A stretch of 64,000 bases of DNA from Strigamia acuminata (GCA_949358305.1 OX442316.1:4340001-4404000); one strand, 5' to 3'. Positions 1 through 11,575 are shown, numbered from the stretch's first letter. Notes: generated by a model not told the origin, from the letters alone. A program made the numbers and translations.

Positions 1-139
1 AAAAATCGACTATTTGAGATTGAAAAACTATTTTAATTATTGCTTAATCGTTTCGGGGGAATCCAAGTGCTGTCAATAGAGTGCGGGTGTTCTATCGTAG
101 TATTTAAACGGTAACTAATTCCCTCTATTTTAATTTCAG

Positions 140-1259
140 GATTTTTCCGCTCTAAAAGCGTGTTTGTTGCCGCTGAACTTGGCCACACTACCCATACTCT
201 ACTTCTTCTCATTCCTTTACTACACCGACGTCGCGTCGACGTTTTTCGTATTACTCATGTATTTGTTTCACCTGCACAACCATCCGAACATGTCGGCAGT
301 CATCGGCCTACTAGCTGTAATGATCAGACAAACGAACATCGTCTGGGTCGGATTTCTAGCGTCGCAGACCGGTTTCAACGCCATAGTCCCGCATCTCCGA
401 ATCGACAAAAAGGAGAACCGAATGGACATTAAAACGTCCCACCGATATTTAACGGTTCAAAACAATCTTTCCCACCGAAATCAAGCGAAATAACGTTAAA
501 AACTCGTCTTTTCAGATCGTAATCCGCAATTTATTCAGCATTTTCGCCCATCACCGCAAGCGAGTCCCATATTTATGCCGGGAACTCCTCGAATCGTGTA
601 CGGGGTACATATTTGTCGGCATAATTTTCCTCTTTTTCGTACACCAAAACAAAGGGATCGCGGTGGGAGACAGGGACGCGCACCAAGTGGTTTTACACGT
701 CCCTCAAGTGCTCTATTTCCTCGCGTTCACCCTTTTCTTCGCCTGCTCCTACTTCGTGACTCCGCAGAAGCTGTCGGCGTTCGCGCGCGCCGTGCTCCAC
801 AAACCGGTCGTGTACGTGGCGTTCGTGCTGGCCGCACTGTTGGCCGTCGCCTTCAACGTGCACGAACACCCGTACCTGCTGGCCGACAACCGACATTACA
901 CTTTCTACGTGTGGAGGAAGATTTTCAACATTCACAAACTCGCTCGCTACGCGTTCATCCCGGTTTATTTGTACGGCGTGTGGGCTTTGATGCAGGCGTT
1001 GCGCTACAGAGATGCCGTGTGGAAGCTGGGCTTTTTCGTCACGGTGGCGGCCGTCACGGTGCCCCAGAGGTTGCTGGAACTGCGGTATTTCATCGTGCCC
1101 TACATATTTCTGCGGCTTAACATGCAAATCGAAACGTACACTAAGTTGATTGTCGAATTTGTACTGTATCTGGTTGTAAATGCGTTTACGGTGTACATGT
1201 ATAACGAAAAAGCATTCCATTGGCCCGACTCTGCGGACGTCCAACGATTTATTTGGTGA
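140..1259 (+). CDS. Alg10: ALG10, dolichyl-P-Glc:Glc2Man9GlcNAc2-PP-dolichol alpha-1,2-glucosyltransferase (3' part)
   Basis: Two exons, 140 to about 439 and 516-1259 (TGA 1257-1259); the 5' part lies left of the window. The first exon follows a TTTCAG acceptor at 137-139 and reads LPILYFFSFLYYTDVASTFF, then MIRQTNIVWVGF. These are family hallmarks: the YTD motif and the RQTN motif of ALG10. The second exon follows TTTTCAG at 513-515 and continues in one frame through several hydrophobic segments to QRLLELRYFIVP near the end. Family knowledge: ALG10 is a multi-pass ER membrane enzyme that adds the third, terminal glucose to the lipid-linked oligosaccharide before transfer to proteins. Both exons are moderately GC-rich. 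The exact donor of the first exon is not certain (a GT at about 440 is the best candidate). Confidence 0.9.
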
Positions 1260-2207
1260 TTTTTAGGCAAAAGTGGTGCGAATGTTAGACACGCGTGTTT
1301 TTATCAATTGGTTTTATCGATTTCGATATTAAATTACAGATTTAATGTGTAATTAACTCATCTCACTAAAAATGTTCAATATTTAGGTGATAGTAATCAT
1401 TAACTTAGGTATTCAAAATGGCGGAAACGAATTTTTTTTTTTTTTTTTTTTTTTTTGTGAAAAATGTTTTTTGAATTTGATTCAAATTTTTATTGATTTT
1501 ATTAATTTGTATAATTGTTGATTGTGACCTTTAGATGATTTATTATGGTTTGTGTGTCCCTCTTTGTTTGGTTTTTATCACCATAAGGTTCTGGTCTTCA
1601 TCTGTGAAAATCAGCCGCCATTTTTGGTGCTATGAAATTTAAAAAAAAGAAAAAAATGCAAAAAGTTGGTATTTTTGAGACAAAAACGTTTTTCTCAGGA
1701 CATTTCTTATTGAAAATATCATCGTAAAACCTAGAATCCCATGTACAATGAATCATATTTCACCGGCATTTGATTTTGACCATGTACAGCAAATTTGCTG
1801 CGAATGTTTTCATTATAACTGGGAATGTTGCAATATTTAGCAATTTTGACATTCATTTTGCATTGATTTACTAATAAATTATTTAGATGGATAAACAAAT
1901 TGTCGTTTTCAGCATTTTTATACGCGCGAGAATGGAAATGTGTCGAGAATTAACAAAAATTGTAATTTTCATTTATTATTATTAATTTCCCTTAGCATTA
2001 ACAGCACATCTTATGACATTAAACACTTTCTAAAATTGTAATAAACTCATGGAACCCTCAACTCTTCGATCCGCTATTTTATAAAACATAAACATCGATT
2101 GAAAAAAAACACAAAACTTTATTCCGGAATTAAAAAACAAAGAGAAAATAATAATAAAAGTGTCATTTTTTAAAACATCTCGTCGTACATTTTTACACCA
2201 CGGCCAA
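1260..2207. other. Intergenic region between ALG10 and the dynein light chain gene
   Basis: AT-rich, no convincing coding exon in either strand. It contains a poly-T run at about 1433-1456 and presumably the 3' UTRs of the two convergent genes. Nothing else is recognised. Confidence 0.6.
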
Positions 2208-2749
2208 TTAAATTGCCAAACCGAAAACGGAAACAACACAATACATCGTTTTGTTTTCCCATCGAACCGTACAACTCCCATCGGTCGTGTTATCCCAATA
2301 GCACGAACTCGCGGTGTGCAATCCCGCTCCGGTTTTCTGCATTATGATGCACGTAACTGCAAAAAACGATACATTACAATGACAAAACGAATTGCGCAAC
2401 TGCTAATCGATTTTACCAATATATTTAAAAGGTTTTTTGAGATTGGTCAGGTGGGTGAGGCACGCTTCGACCACTAGTGATGTCCACTGTTTGACTTTCT
2501 GATGCTTGTAAGCATTTCCTCCGATGACAGTTTCAACGGCCTGTGGGAATATTAACGTGACAATGCATTTTCAATTTTTAATATTGATTTTTTGATGAGT
2601 TTTTAAACCACTTCCGGTACCTCTTTGATTATATCACTGACTTCGTCGACGATGAAAGTCGTCTAGAAATTAAATGTTGGTATTAATAATAGTTGTTTAA
2701 AGCGTTAAATATATTTAACTTCTTCTCCTGGTCCGCTTAGTTCCTCCAT
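2208..2749 (-). CDS. Dynlt1: Tctex-type dynein light chain
   Basis: Complete four-exon gene on the minus strand: 2720-2749, 2621-2662, 2417-2540 and 2208-2356. The reading frame closes exactly at 345 bp, giving 114 residues, against about 113 for DYNLT1. It begins [10 protein letters not shown] and continues [12 protein letters not shown], then [17 protein letters not shown] and [20 protein letters not shown]. It ends [13 protein letters not shown], the conserved beta-strand dimer core of the family. All introns are short with GT-AG ends; the one inside KPFKYI|VTC is about 60 bp. The family forms the homodimeric light chain that binds the cytoplasmic dynein intermediate chain and tethers cargo. 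It is the likely orthologue of Drosophila Dlc90F. It is convergent with ALG10. Confidence 0.95.
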
Positions 2750-3162
2750 TTTGGTCCGCGAGTGTTTAGATTTTCGATTTTTTAGTTGGGATTTGACATA
2801 TCGCGATGGAACCCGGTGGACAGCTTCTAGCAGTTGGGTTTAATTATCGTCACTAGAGTGAGCTGTTGCGAAAATGTTTTACAGTTGTAATCAGGATTTT
2901 AAACATTGATTCTGTTTCTAAAAGTTTTTTTAGTTTATTTTTATTAATTTAGAATTTTTGATAATTTACGATAATTAATAATAATGCGGAAATTAAGGGA
3001 CGTCGTACAGGTTTTAGTTTCGCCACACCCACAGCAAAATGGCGGCGAACTAATATAAATGTGTGGAAATTTACTTTTCATTAATCATCGCATCCACTAA
3101 ACCAAATCCATGCACGGACATGTACATAGAATAATTTTCAAATTGGTTTCCTTTCGGCCAGA

Positions 3163-6100
3163 ATGATTAACATCCAACAAAATATCTTTACAATTATTTT
3201 TTTAATCTTTTTGTGTTTACAGCTTTTTGCTACAGGTAAACTGATAATCACGTGACATTTATAATTATTGATTTTAAAAATACTAATTTTTTACAGAGAA
3301 AGGAAGCCTGAAAGGATGTTTCAAGCACGAGAATCAAATGACTAAGTCAAATTCAGTCGTCGCTAGCATCAGTATTGATAAATGTGTCGAAGCATGTATC
3401 CAAGTTTACCACATGTAAATGACAGACGAAATGGATTTTTTTTTGCTGCTAAATATCTAATTATAAAATTCTTTTGGCAGGTATGCGGCATTGCAGGAAG
3501 CGAAGTATTGTTTTTGTGGATCAAAATATAATTCGTTGGCTCCTTCGGAGAATTGTACATTGGAATGCTCAGCAAACAATACACAAGTGTGTGGAGGAGT
3601 TGAATCTGATAGTGTTTACGCGACGGGATTAATGAGTAATAAATAAGTCAAGAATTAAAATTTTTTATTTTATTTTTATTTTTATTTTTATTTTTATTTA
3701 GTTCCAAGTCCGGTGACAAATTTAGTTAACACTTCTGCGACGGATACGTCGATTCAAATTCGGTGGAATTCACCTGATAATATTAATGGCGGCGTCGAAA
3801 AATATAAAGTATGCCCGAAAATGATGTTTTAGTTCATTGTTAAGCAGAAAAACAATGTTTTGATTCATTTTAAAGTTGAAAAACAATGTTTTCATGGATT
3901 TTCAACTTGCAAAACAATGTTTTCATGCATTTTAAATCTGAAAAACATTGTTTTCATGCATTTTAAACCTGAAAAACATTGTTTTCATGGATTTTCAACC
4001 TGAAAAACAATGTCCTCTTGAATTTTTAACCTGAAAAACAATGTATTCATGCATTTTTAACTTGAGAAGCAATGTTTTCACGTATTTTCAACCTAAAAAG
4101 TTTCTTTTTCACTTTGATTTATTTATTCGAATTTAATGTTATTTTTAAGCATTTTTTCAATATTTTCAATTTATTTTTAAGGTTACCGCTCAAGTTCTAG
4201 ACACTTACAATAAGAACAAGGAAGACAACGCAACAAAAGAATGGATTTTTCCAAACACAACCTTCAAACAATCAATCAACGGTTTAAACCCAGCAACCAA
4301 ATACAACCTTAGCATTCAAGCGCTCAACGACTTCGGTGACGGACCACTTACCTCCAGTGTATACTGGACCGAAATCGGAAGTAAAATAAAATTAAAAAAA
4401 AAAAAAAAATAACAATAAATAAATAACAATAATTCACTCATCATTTAGCTCCACCGATCCCACCAGCACCCGACATCCTCAACCGAAACAACTCCCAGCA
4501 GATGTCAATCAAACTCCCTCTGATCGAACTAAGCACTGGACCGCTCTCAAATTACGTCATAATAGTTTACGACGAATCCCGATTCGAGCCATTAGACGCG
4601 ATGAAACTCACCAACGTAACGGAAGCGACCAAACACAAAGTCCCCTACTACGTCGCCGCTGAATTATCGCCGAACGAAGCAGCCATGCCATTCGTCGTCG
4701 GCGACGGCGGCACCTACAACGGCTTCCTAAACGCCCCCTTACCGGACGACAAAACCTACACCGTAATCGTCGGCGTAGTCAGCAGTCTAAACGGGGTATA
4801 AAACGTCTAAAACAGCCCAAAATATACATTTTTTAACCCACAAAAACGTCATTTTTCAGATTACACGCGCTTCGTACTCAAAACCGGCGGTTTATCGTGC
4901 GATTTTCAGCGATCGGAAGCCCGGGGTGCTTGAAATGACCACTCACCATCCGCTCGGACACCCCAACGCGAGCACGAAACCCAACGCTTTGGTCGTGGGT
5001 TTGAGCGTGGCGATCGCCATCGGGATTCTATTGCTCATTGGATGCGTGGTCGTGTTTCTGCTCATGCGCTGGCGCGTCAAACGGAACAATCGTGCGAGTG
5101 ACCATCAGGAATTGACCGTTCATCAGACGTCGGAGGCCGCGAGCGGCAATTTGGGCATCGAGTCGAGCGTTTTGAGTTTACACGAGGAGATGGACGCGGC
5201 GGAAACGTTCGAGAACATCAAAAGGCAAATGCCGTTGATTCAGCGTTCGCATTTGGAGTTGGCGGACCGGGTGTTGGGCGACGGCAAGTTCGGAGTGATT
5301 CGCAACGGCATAGCGCATCGTAACGGGCACCAGACGCCGGTTCTAGTGCACACGCTGCCGTCGTTTTCGGCTTTGACCGACTCGGACAAACGTTTGTTTA
5401 CGCTGGAACTCGACGCCATGTTTGAGATGGGAGTTCACGCGAATGCCGCGGCCGTTGTGGGTTTGTCGGAAGAGGTGTCGCAGCTGCATGTGGTCGTGGA
5501 GCACCACCAAGTGATGCTGAAAGACATCTTGCTGGAAAGCCGCGCTTTGGACTATTATCCCGTGTTTGCGGAGAAAAATTGCAAGTTTTCCACCTTCAAG
5601 GAGGAGCAATTGGTCGAGTTCGCGTTGGGGATTGCTCAAGGAATGGCGCAGTTAGCGCAGACTAAAGTAAACTTCTCTTTTTATGAATTTAAGGAATTAT
5701 TTTCAATTGGATATGTTCGTTTTTGGGACCCTGGGCCTCCGATAGACCAGAAAAATAGACTTTGTTGGCTTTATTGAATTATTTTCGATTGTCTAAGGTC
5801 GATTTCGGGACCCTGGGCCCCCGAGAGAGCAGAAAAATTGACTTTTTTTGAATTTATGGAATTATTTTCAATTGTTTATGCTCGTTTTTGGGACCCCGGG
5901 CCCCCGATAGACCACAAAAATAGACTTTGTTGGCTTTATTGAATTATTTTCGATTGTCTAAGGTCGATTTCGGGACCCTGGGGTCCCGAAAGAGCAGAAA
6001 AATGGACTTTTTTTGAATTTATTGAATTGTTTTAGATTGTCCACGGTCGATTATGTTCGTGGCACGTTAGGATTGAAGGAAGCATTCCAAAAGTGACACA

Positions 6101-6674
6101 TTTCGGGCTTGCTCAGTACGAGGATCATTCGGAAAAAATCGACTATCAGAGGTGGTCTTCACTCGAGGCTCTGCGAGGAAGATACACGACGAAGGGCGAT
6201 GTTTGGTCGTTTGCTGTTTTACTCTGGGAGATTGTAACTTTAGGTATAGAATGTTTTTTTTCTTTTCTTGATTTATTGTAATGACGATATTTGTTTGTTT
6301 TAGGTGCCACGCCGTACGGGACGGTCAAATGTAAGGATATTTCCGGACGTGTGACTCGAGGCATGCGACTTAAGCAGCCCAATTACGTGGGAGATGATTT
6401 GTAAGATGGTTTGTGTGTTGGTGGTGGATGGGGAAGTGATTTTTTTTGGTTTTTTGTTTTTTTTAGGTATCAGTTGATGTTGCAGTGCTGGCAGATTGAT
6501 TCGGATGAGCGGCCGACGTTCGCTGAAATCGTTTGTCAATTGCAAAGTGTGCTCAGTAATGATTTTGCAAATATGGGCCATTTGTGCTTAAATTTGTGTC
6601 CGGGTTTCCAGTACGAGAAGTACGAGATGGAGTTGGAGAAAACGTTTTTGCCAAATGGAGGCGTGCAAGTTTAA
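3163..6674 (+). CDS. Wsck: Wsck-type receptor pseudokinase (WSC + FN3 + TM + tyrosine-kinase-like domain)
   Basis: Ten exons join in one frame to 772 residues: 3163-3235, 3297-3414, 3481-3635, 3702-3808, 4182-4380, 4449-4795, 4860-5666, 6036-6243, 6304-6400, 6467-6674. Order: signal peptide (1-24), a WSC domain with its cysteines (about 28-115), FN3-like repeat(s) including a typical ALNDFGDGPLTS strand, a transmembrane helix at about 377-401, and a kinase-like domain at about 440-760. Catalytic residues are missing. The VAVK lysine region reads VLVHTL, the HRD loop reads HGRL (about 605), and DFG reads HFG (about 624). The C-lobe landmarks GDVWSFAVLLWEI and CWQIDSDERPTF remain. Known family: Drosophila Wsck is annotated as a putative inactive tyrosine kinase of about 790 residues with this same architecture. 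Signalling by scaffolding or dimerisation is inference. Introns 4 and 7 hold tandem repeats. Confidence 0.92.
3838..4110. repeat. Tandem repeat in Wsck intron 4
   Basis: About seven diverged copies of a roughly 40-45 bp unit built around GAAAAACAATGTTTTCATG followed by CATTTTAAACCT. It fills most of the 373-bp intron, which is far longer than the gene's usual introns of about 60 bp. Confidence 0.8.
5680..6030. repeat. Higher-order tandem repeat in Wsck intron 7
   Basis: About four copies of a roughly 86-bp unit with the core GGGACCCTGGGCC(T/C)CCGA, then AGAAAAAT(A/T)GACTTT and GAATTATTTTC. Alternate copies are more alike than neighbours, so the effective period is about 172 bp. It lies between the N-lobe and catalytic-loop exons of the pseudokinase domain. 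Confidence 0.8.
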
Positions 6675-6924
6675 TTAATTTATTGCGTTTTGATTTTTGT
6701 TTGAATCTGGTTCGTGATTTTTCATTTTTTTGCAGCTATTATGAAATCTTTTTACAATTTTTAAAATAATTTTTGAAGTTTTTTCTTGAGTTTTTTATAC
6801 ATTTTTAAGGATTTTCTTGATTTTTGATGATTTTTGAAGGTTTTGCTTGATTTCAGATGATTTTTTTAAACGTTTTTCTTGATTTTTTTAGATTTTTATT
6901 TTTTTTTAATGGTTTTTAATTTTT

Positions 6925-7385
6925 TAAATCGACTTTTGAGTCAATAAATATAGTAAATGCGAGGAGTAATTTTGTATGAATTCTTATATATATATATGTT
7001 TTAAATAATAAAATGAGTAAAAAACAGGGTCGTTTCTTCAAAACAAAACATAATCCGAAACTTGTGGTTATTTTTAAGTAAAAAGCAAACACAAACCACC
7101 ATCTACACTCCTCTTCTGGTGTAATTCCCATGACCACTGAACACGCTTATGAAAGTTCGAAGCCGATATGCCGATATGCCATCGTAAGATCCAGCCTTAA
7201 AAACAAACAAAATTCCTCCAAATCAATTGAAAAACGACAGGCAAACTTCCCAAAACATTCTTTTGTGGAACAGAACGACCCAAATGACTAACCAAACCTT
7301 TGGGTAGCAATACAATTGGTCCATGCTGAAGAATACGATGTAAAAACGTGATTAAATACACGTTCATCGTGGTAATTAAACTATT
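6925..7385 (-). pseudogene. Orphan copy of the last vasohibin exon and 3' flank
   Basis: This segment closely matches 9270-9830, the last exon and 3' flank of the intact vasohibin gene. On the minus strand it begins HGPIVLLPKGLVSHLGRS, one change from the parent, then runs into a frameshift and a stop (reading NFVCF then TAA) where the parent reads NLFVFRAESYDD. The flank, with ATTCTTATA and the run CAAAACAAAACA, is shared too. No upstream vasohibin exons accompany it, so it cannot encode the enzyme. Confidence 0.85.
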
Positions 7386-7606
7386 GTTACCGAATTCAAT
7401 GTGCTGCAGTTACCGAAGGTAAAAATGGTATATTAAAAAAATGGGAGTTTCTGTGGATGTTCTGATGTTCATAACATATTTAGACAAAACTATATATTTT
7501 TATATCAAGAAATAAAATGAAAAAATTTAGCAAAATGTTTTTTCGACTAAATTTCATTTTTACCAACAAAGTATTTATTTGACACAAAAAAAATACACAT
7601 AAAGTA

Positions 7607-8431
7607 ATATACCAATGCATTATTTCACTTTCTCTGACTACTCCTTCGTTATAATATTCTATGCCTTTTTCTGCATTTTTCAACTTTTTCAAATACAAAA
7701 ACGCTACTTTATAATTAATTTGGGGGATTCTATAATGTTTAGGCGGTGTATACTTTAGACTTGACAAAATCATGTCTATAACTTCCGTTGATGGTTTATT
7801 CATTAGCATCATATTAGTTGCTGCAGCGAGTGTAGATTCAGCAGCATTTGGTGCTGAGGCATTCAATGTTGCGGGACCCAAGGCCAATTCCATTTCCAGC
7901 GCTTTCTTCGCAGCGTTGTACCCAGTTGTAAGCGTTAAATGTTTGAAAAATGCCTTCCGTTGGATATTCCAGTATATATTCTTCGAGCATTGATTTCAGT
8001 ATGCTTGGAGTTTTTGAGGAAAAGTAACATAGGCAAATTTTTGCATTCAGCTCGGTCGCTGTTCTATTACTTCCAACAGCTGCTTTGGCAAATTCTGTGC
8101 CCAGCGCAAATTCTGTAAGTGTCCAACTTGGGATAGCGCAATCGAATTGTAGGCAAGCAGACAGCTCGTTTACAAAATTAACTGCATTAGCAAAGTGCAA
8201 TGATCTGCCTAAAATCTCATTAGCGGAAGCAAAATGATTGGCTGCTTCAAAAATTGATTGTGCGCACACACACAAATCAGCCTTTAGATTTGACATGAAA
8301 AAATGGCTGATCGAATTTTCTAGGATAAATGTAGGAGTCGTCAAATAATCTTCATATGATTGTGGATCTAATGCTACCGGTAATTCTGCCGAAAATAGTA
8401 TACTTTGAAATGCCAGATCCAGGCTAGCCAC
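7607..8431 (-). pseudogene. Unrecognised coding locus with an internal frameshift
   Basis: On the minus strand an open frame starts MASLDLAFQSILFSAELPVA at 8431 and runs about 160 codons to about 7940. A second frame then continues KAFFKHLTLTTGYNAAKKAL to a lysine-rich, helix-forming end (KVAFLYLKKLKNAEKGIEYY). The change of frame falls in the middle of what looks like one helical repeat, with no GT-AG intron at the junction. A small indel is therefore the simplest reading. The helix-turn-helix look suggests a TPR-like solenoid, but I do not recognise the family. It lies between two other broken gene copies (vasohibin exon, SLC18B1), which favours a decayed duplicate. An intact gene with a sequencing indel is the alternative. 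Confidence 0.5.
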
Positions 8432-8539
8432 AGTTATTCTAGATTAAAAATTCTAGACCTAAAAAGACGATAAAAAACGTTATTAAAACGTGTAAACATA
8501 AATGAAAAATGTTGAATTAACTCATCCGTTGCGAGCTTT

Positions 8540-9117
8540 CACCGTTATCACACCAGCGTGTCCAATTGCATTTATAACACGAATTGCGACGGATAATGAT
8601 TCCACGTGGCACTTGGTCCTAAAATCTATCAAATAAAGGGCACAATTTGTTTGTTTATTAGGTTTTTTTATCGATAGTTACAGGTAATTGTTTTACTCAG
8701 TTAAGAGACAGCAAACTCCTTTCACACAGGTGCCTTGTTACCGTTACAATGCTGTGGACAAATAACGAGTCTTTTTTGTCTATTATGGTAAGTCCCGATT
8801 TTGATGCAATTTTGAGATTTTCGTCGATTTCGTCAATCTTCACGGCGATATTGAAAAGAGCGCCGTATCTGAATGCGGGAGATTATATGCAAATAAGAAG
8901 GTTGATGACCAATCACAAAATAATATATTTTCTTATTTAACCCCGAACTAAAACTGTTAATATTGCTAAAAATAATAAAAAATACTTACTTTCCTTCAGT
9001 AGTATGCATAGTAATGATATAAAACGACATCGCCTTGGTCCAAACAAAAAATTAGTTCCACATTTTGCCAATTGTAGTCGCCATTATCGTTAATAGTATT
9101 AAAACCAATACCGGTAA
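8540..9117 (-). pseudogene. Reverse-oriented, broken 5' copy of the SLC18B1 gene
   Basis: Read on the minus strand, this segment matches about 48590-49440, the 5' flank and first exons of the intact SLC18B1 gene. Shared landmarks are TTTGGACCAAGGCGATGTCG, GATTGGTCATCAACCTTC, CGGCGCTCTTTTCAATAT and GGACCAAGTGCCAC. Lesions: the start codon is ATC instead of ATG. About 290 bp between the middle of exon 1 and exon 3 are deleted. The copy diverges and ends inside exon 4. It was moved about 40 kb and inverted. It cannot encode a transporter. Confidence 0.9.
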
Positions 9118-9557
9118 CATAGTGCAATTACGACATCATAGAAACTCACAATAAAAACAAAACGACGTGTTGTTGAATTCAATCATCCCAACCTTCGAGT
9201 GTTAAAAACTACACAATAATGTTTAGTGAGTTTTTCTTGTTTTTAAAGATTTTTTTTAGCTTTTTTTTTTTAGAAATGGTTTATAGTTTTTGAGTCAATA
9301 AATATAGTATATGTAAAGAGCAAATGAATTCTTATACGTGTTTTTAGGATAATAAAATGAGAAATAAACTCAACAAAAAATATACATTAAAACAGCAGCG
9401 TTTCTTCAAAACAAAACAATCCGAAACTTGTATTTATTTCCCAGAAAAAAAAAAATAAAACAAATACCGGCATAGACAAATGGGTTTTACATATGCAAGA
9501 ATTTCCAATTAATAACAATTTTGGTTTTAAGTAAAAAGCAAACTCACAAACCACCAT
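9118..9557. other. Spacer with vasohibin 3' flank
   Basis: AT-rich, no gene seen. From about 9270 it is the 3' flank of vasohibin and is duplicated at 6925-7090. AATAAA-like motifs occur in both orientations. Confidence 0.5.
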
Positions 9558-11575
9558 CTACACTCCTCTTCTGGTGTAATTCCCATGACACTGAACACCC
9601 CGATGAAAATCCGAAGCAATCGCCATCGCCGATATATCATCGTAAGATTCAGCTCTAAAAACAAACAAATTCCTCAAAATCAATTGAAAAACGGCAGCCA
9701 CACTTCCCAAAACGTACTTTTGTGGAACAGAACGACCCAAATGACTAACCAAACCTTTGGGTGGCAATACAATTGGTCCATGCTAAAAAATACGACGCAA
9801 AAACGTGATTAAATTCGATAAAATCGTGCTAATTTACCATGTTCCCGGAGCGGAGAAGTCGTGCATATTTATCAGTTTCTTTTCTCGCTTGGTCGTCATT
9901 CAACTGTTGTAGATGCAGACACAATCCCTGCGAATTAATACAGATTTTGAGTCGTTTTTACACTCGTTTGAATTAATTTTTACCTTCCAATTAATTGAAT
10001 CGGTTGTTTTTGGATTGTGCGGAACGTAATGGCCGATGGTCAGCTTCACCACACGGTGCTCGTCTATGGAAAATCAAAAGCAGTTAGTGTCGATTTACAC
10101 ATCTGGGTAGACCTACATCTTTTGTAGCAGTAAACGTAGTCGAATACCATGTCCGAAAGTGACTGAGTGATTGAAAAAAATATGTTTGTTATTTGTGTGG
10201 AAGGTTTTTTTTTCGTTTTGGTTCGTCTTACTTTGTAAACTAACGGTTTGTACATGAGGTCAGCTCGCCGACTCAAACCGAGAGCACCGTAGACACCTCC
10301 GTAGTAAATTCCCAATACGACGTGGTAGTAACTGCGCTCGCAGAAACGAGTTTTGAAATTGATGGGAAAACGTTCCAGGTTCGGGAGACCGTTGGTCAGA
10401 TGACTGGAGTTAATTAATTGGATTTTGTATTAAATTAAAGGGTTTTGGGGATGTGTATGGTCTGTGAGAACCTTCTCGGCGGACCAAAAATTCATTTCTT
10501 GCACCAAAAATTCATTTTTTGCACCAAAAATTTATTTCTTGCATCAAAAATTCATTTTTCGGACCAATAATTCATTTTTCGGACCAAAAATTCATTTTTC
10601 GGACCAAAAATTCATTTTTCGGACCAAAAATTCATTTTTCGGACCAAAAATTCATTTTTCGGACCAAAAATTCATTTTTCGGACCAAAAATTCATTTTTC
10701 GGACCAAAAATTCATTTTTCGGACCAAAAATTCATTTTTCGGACCAAAAATTCATTTTTCGGACCAAAAATTCATTTTTCGGACCAAAAGTCTTTTTTGG
10801 GCCAAAATGTTATTTTTTCGGACCAAGAATACGTGTTTTTTTGGATCCGTCCCTGCTTATTTTGTATGCAATTTTCTACGCATTTATTTAGTTATTTACA
10901 TTCCCAAAACCACCGATTCCAGACATTTGATTGGCAGGGATTCTCGCATCATAGTTTTTGCAGTGTCCATCAATCTGCGAACATCAACAAAACCTATCAA
11001 AATAAATTACTCCAACCAAATAAATAAACCCACTTACGCTGCCATTGATTTATTTTTCTTAATTTCAAAAAACTGAGTCCCCGTGTGGTTATATCTTAAA
11101 TTCGCAAATCAGACAACATACATTAAAAAAGAAAATTCTATTATTACTTCTAAAATCGATAAAAAATACTGTAATTTCTCCATATAATCCTGTACTGCGA
11201 TAGTAAAATCCCACGGGTTCACCGGAGTGCCATGCCCGTTCGACATGGACGGTGCCACTGGATTACTTTGCTATATTACAAACAAATGAATGAGAATCAC
11301 ATCAAAAACGTCCTTTTTATTCTATTATTTACTTGCTTAAGTTCCTCACTGTATCGGATGGAATTAATCACGTCTTTCTTATGCGGGTATTGCAGCATGG
11401 CAAACTCCCACATCATTTCCCACGTTTCTGCTTCGACTGGAAAACCATTTCGATTGACGAGAAATAAAATATCATCAAAATTATTTCCTCGTTTTCCTTC
11501 TCTGTCCTTCATGAACACGGCATTCCTGGCAATGTTTCGAGGAACCTCGGCCGGAACTGGCATCGGGACTAACAT
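9558..11575 (-). CDS. Vash: Vasohibin (tubulinyl-tyrosine carboxypeptidase)
   Basis: Nine exons on the minus strand close in one frame at 1107 bp, 368 residues (human VASH1 is 365): 11333-11575, 11170-11270, 11038-11094, 10900-10974, 10232-10403, 10099-10162, 9984-10063, 9838-9927, 9558-9782. Landmarks in order: GFPVEAETWEMMW, YNHTGTQFFEIKK, LPIKCLE, HLTNGLPNLERFP, YGALGLSRRADLMYKP. The predicted catalytic triad is Cys151, His186 and Ser203. Its spacing (35 and 17) equals the Cys169-His204-Ser221 spacing of human VASH1. The family removes the C-terminal tyrosine from alpha-tubulin, usually with the SVBP chaperone; no SVBP gene is seen here. Intron 4 carries a 20-bp tandem array. The 5' end faces a membrane-protein gene on the plus strand, so they share a 290-bp intergenic promoter region. 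Confidence 0.93.
10489..10800. repeat. 20-bp tandem array in vasohibin intron 4
   Basis: About 15 copies of GGACCAAAAATTCATTTTTC, nearly perfect in the middle and degenerate at both ends (GCACCAAAAATTCATTTTTT). Since 20 is not a multiple of three it is open in several frames (a periodic peptide), but it sits wholly within an intron. Confidence 0.95.

Noticed and set aside
575-1244. Arg-rich frames on both strands over ALG10
   Set aside because: Shadows of the GC-rich ALG10 last exon.
2160-2477. 105-codon plus-strand frame
   Set aside because: Antisense shadow of the Tctex-type dynein light chain exons.
10464-11076. Long plus-strand frames with FFGPKIHFSDQKFIFRTKN-type repeats
   Set aside because: They are periodic translation of the 20-bp array in vasohibin intron 4, on the strand opposite to the gene.
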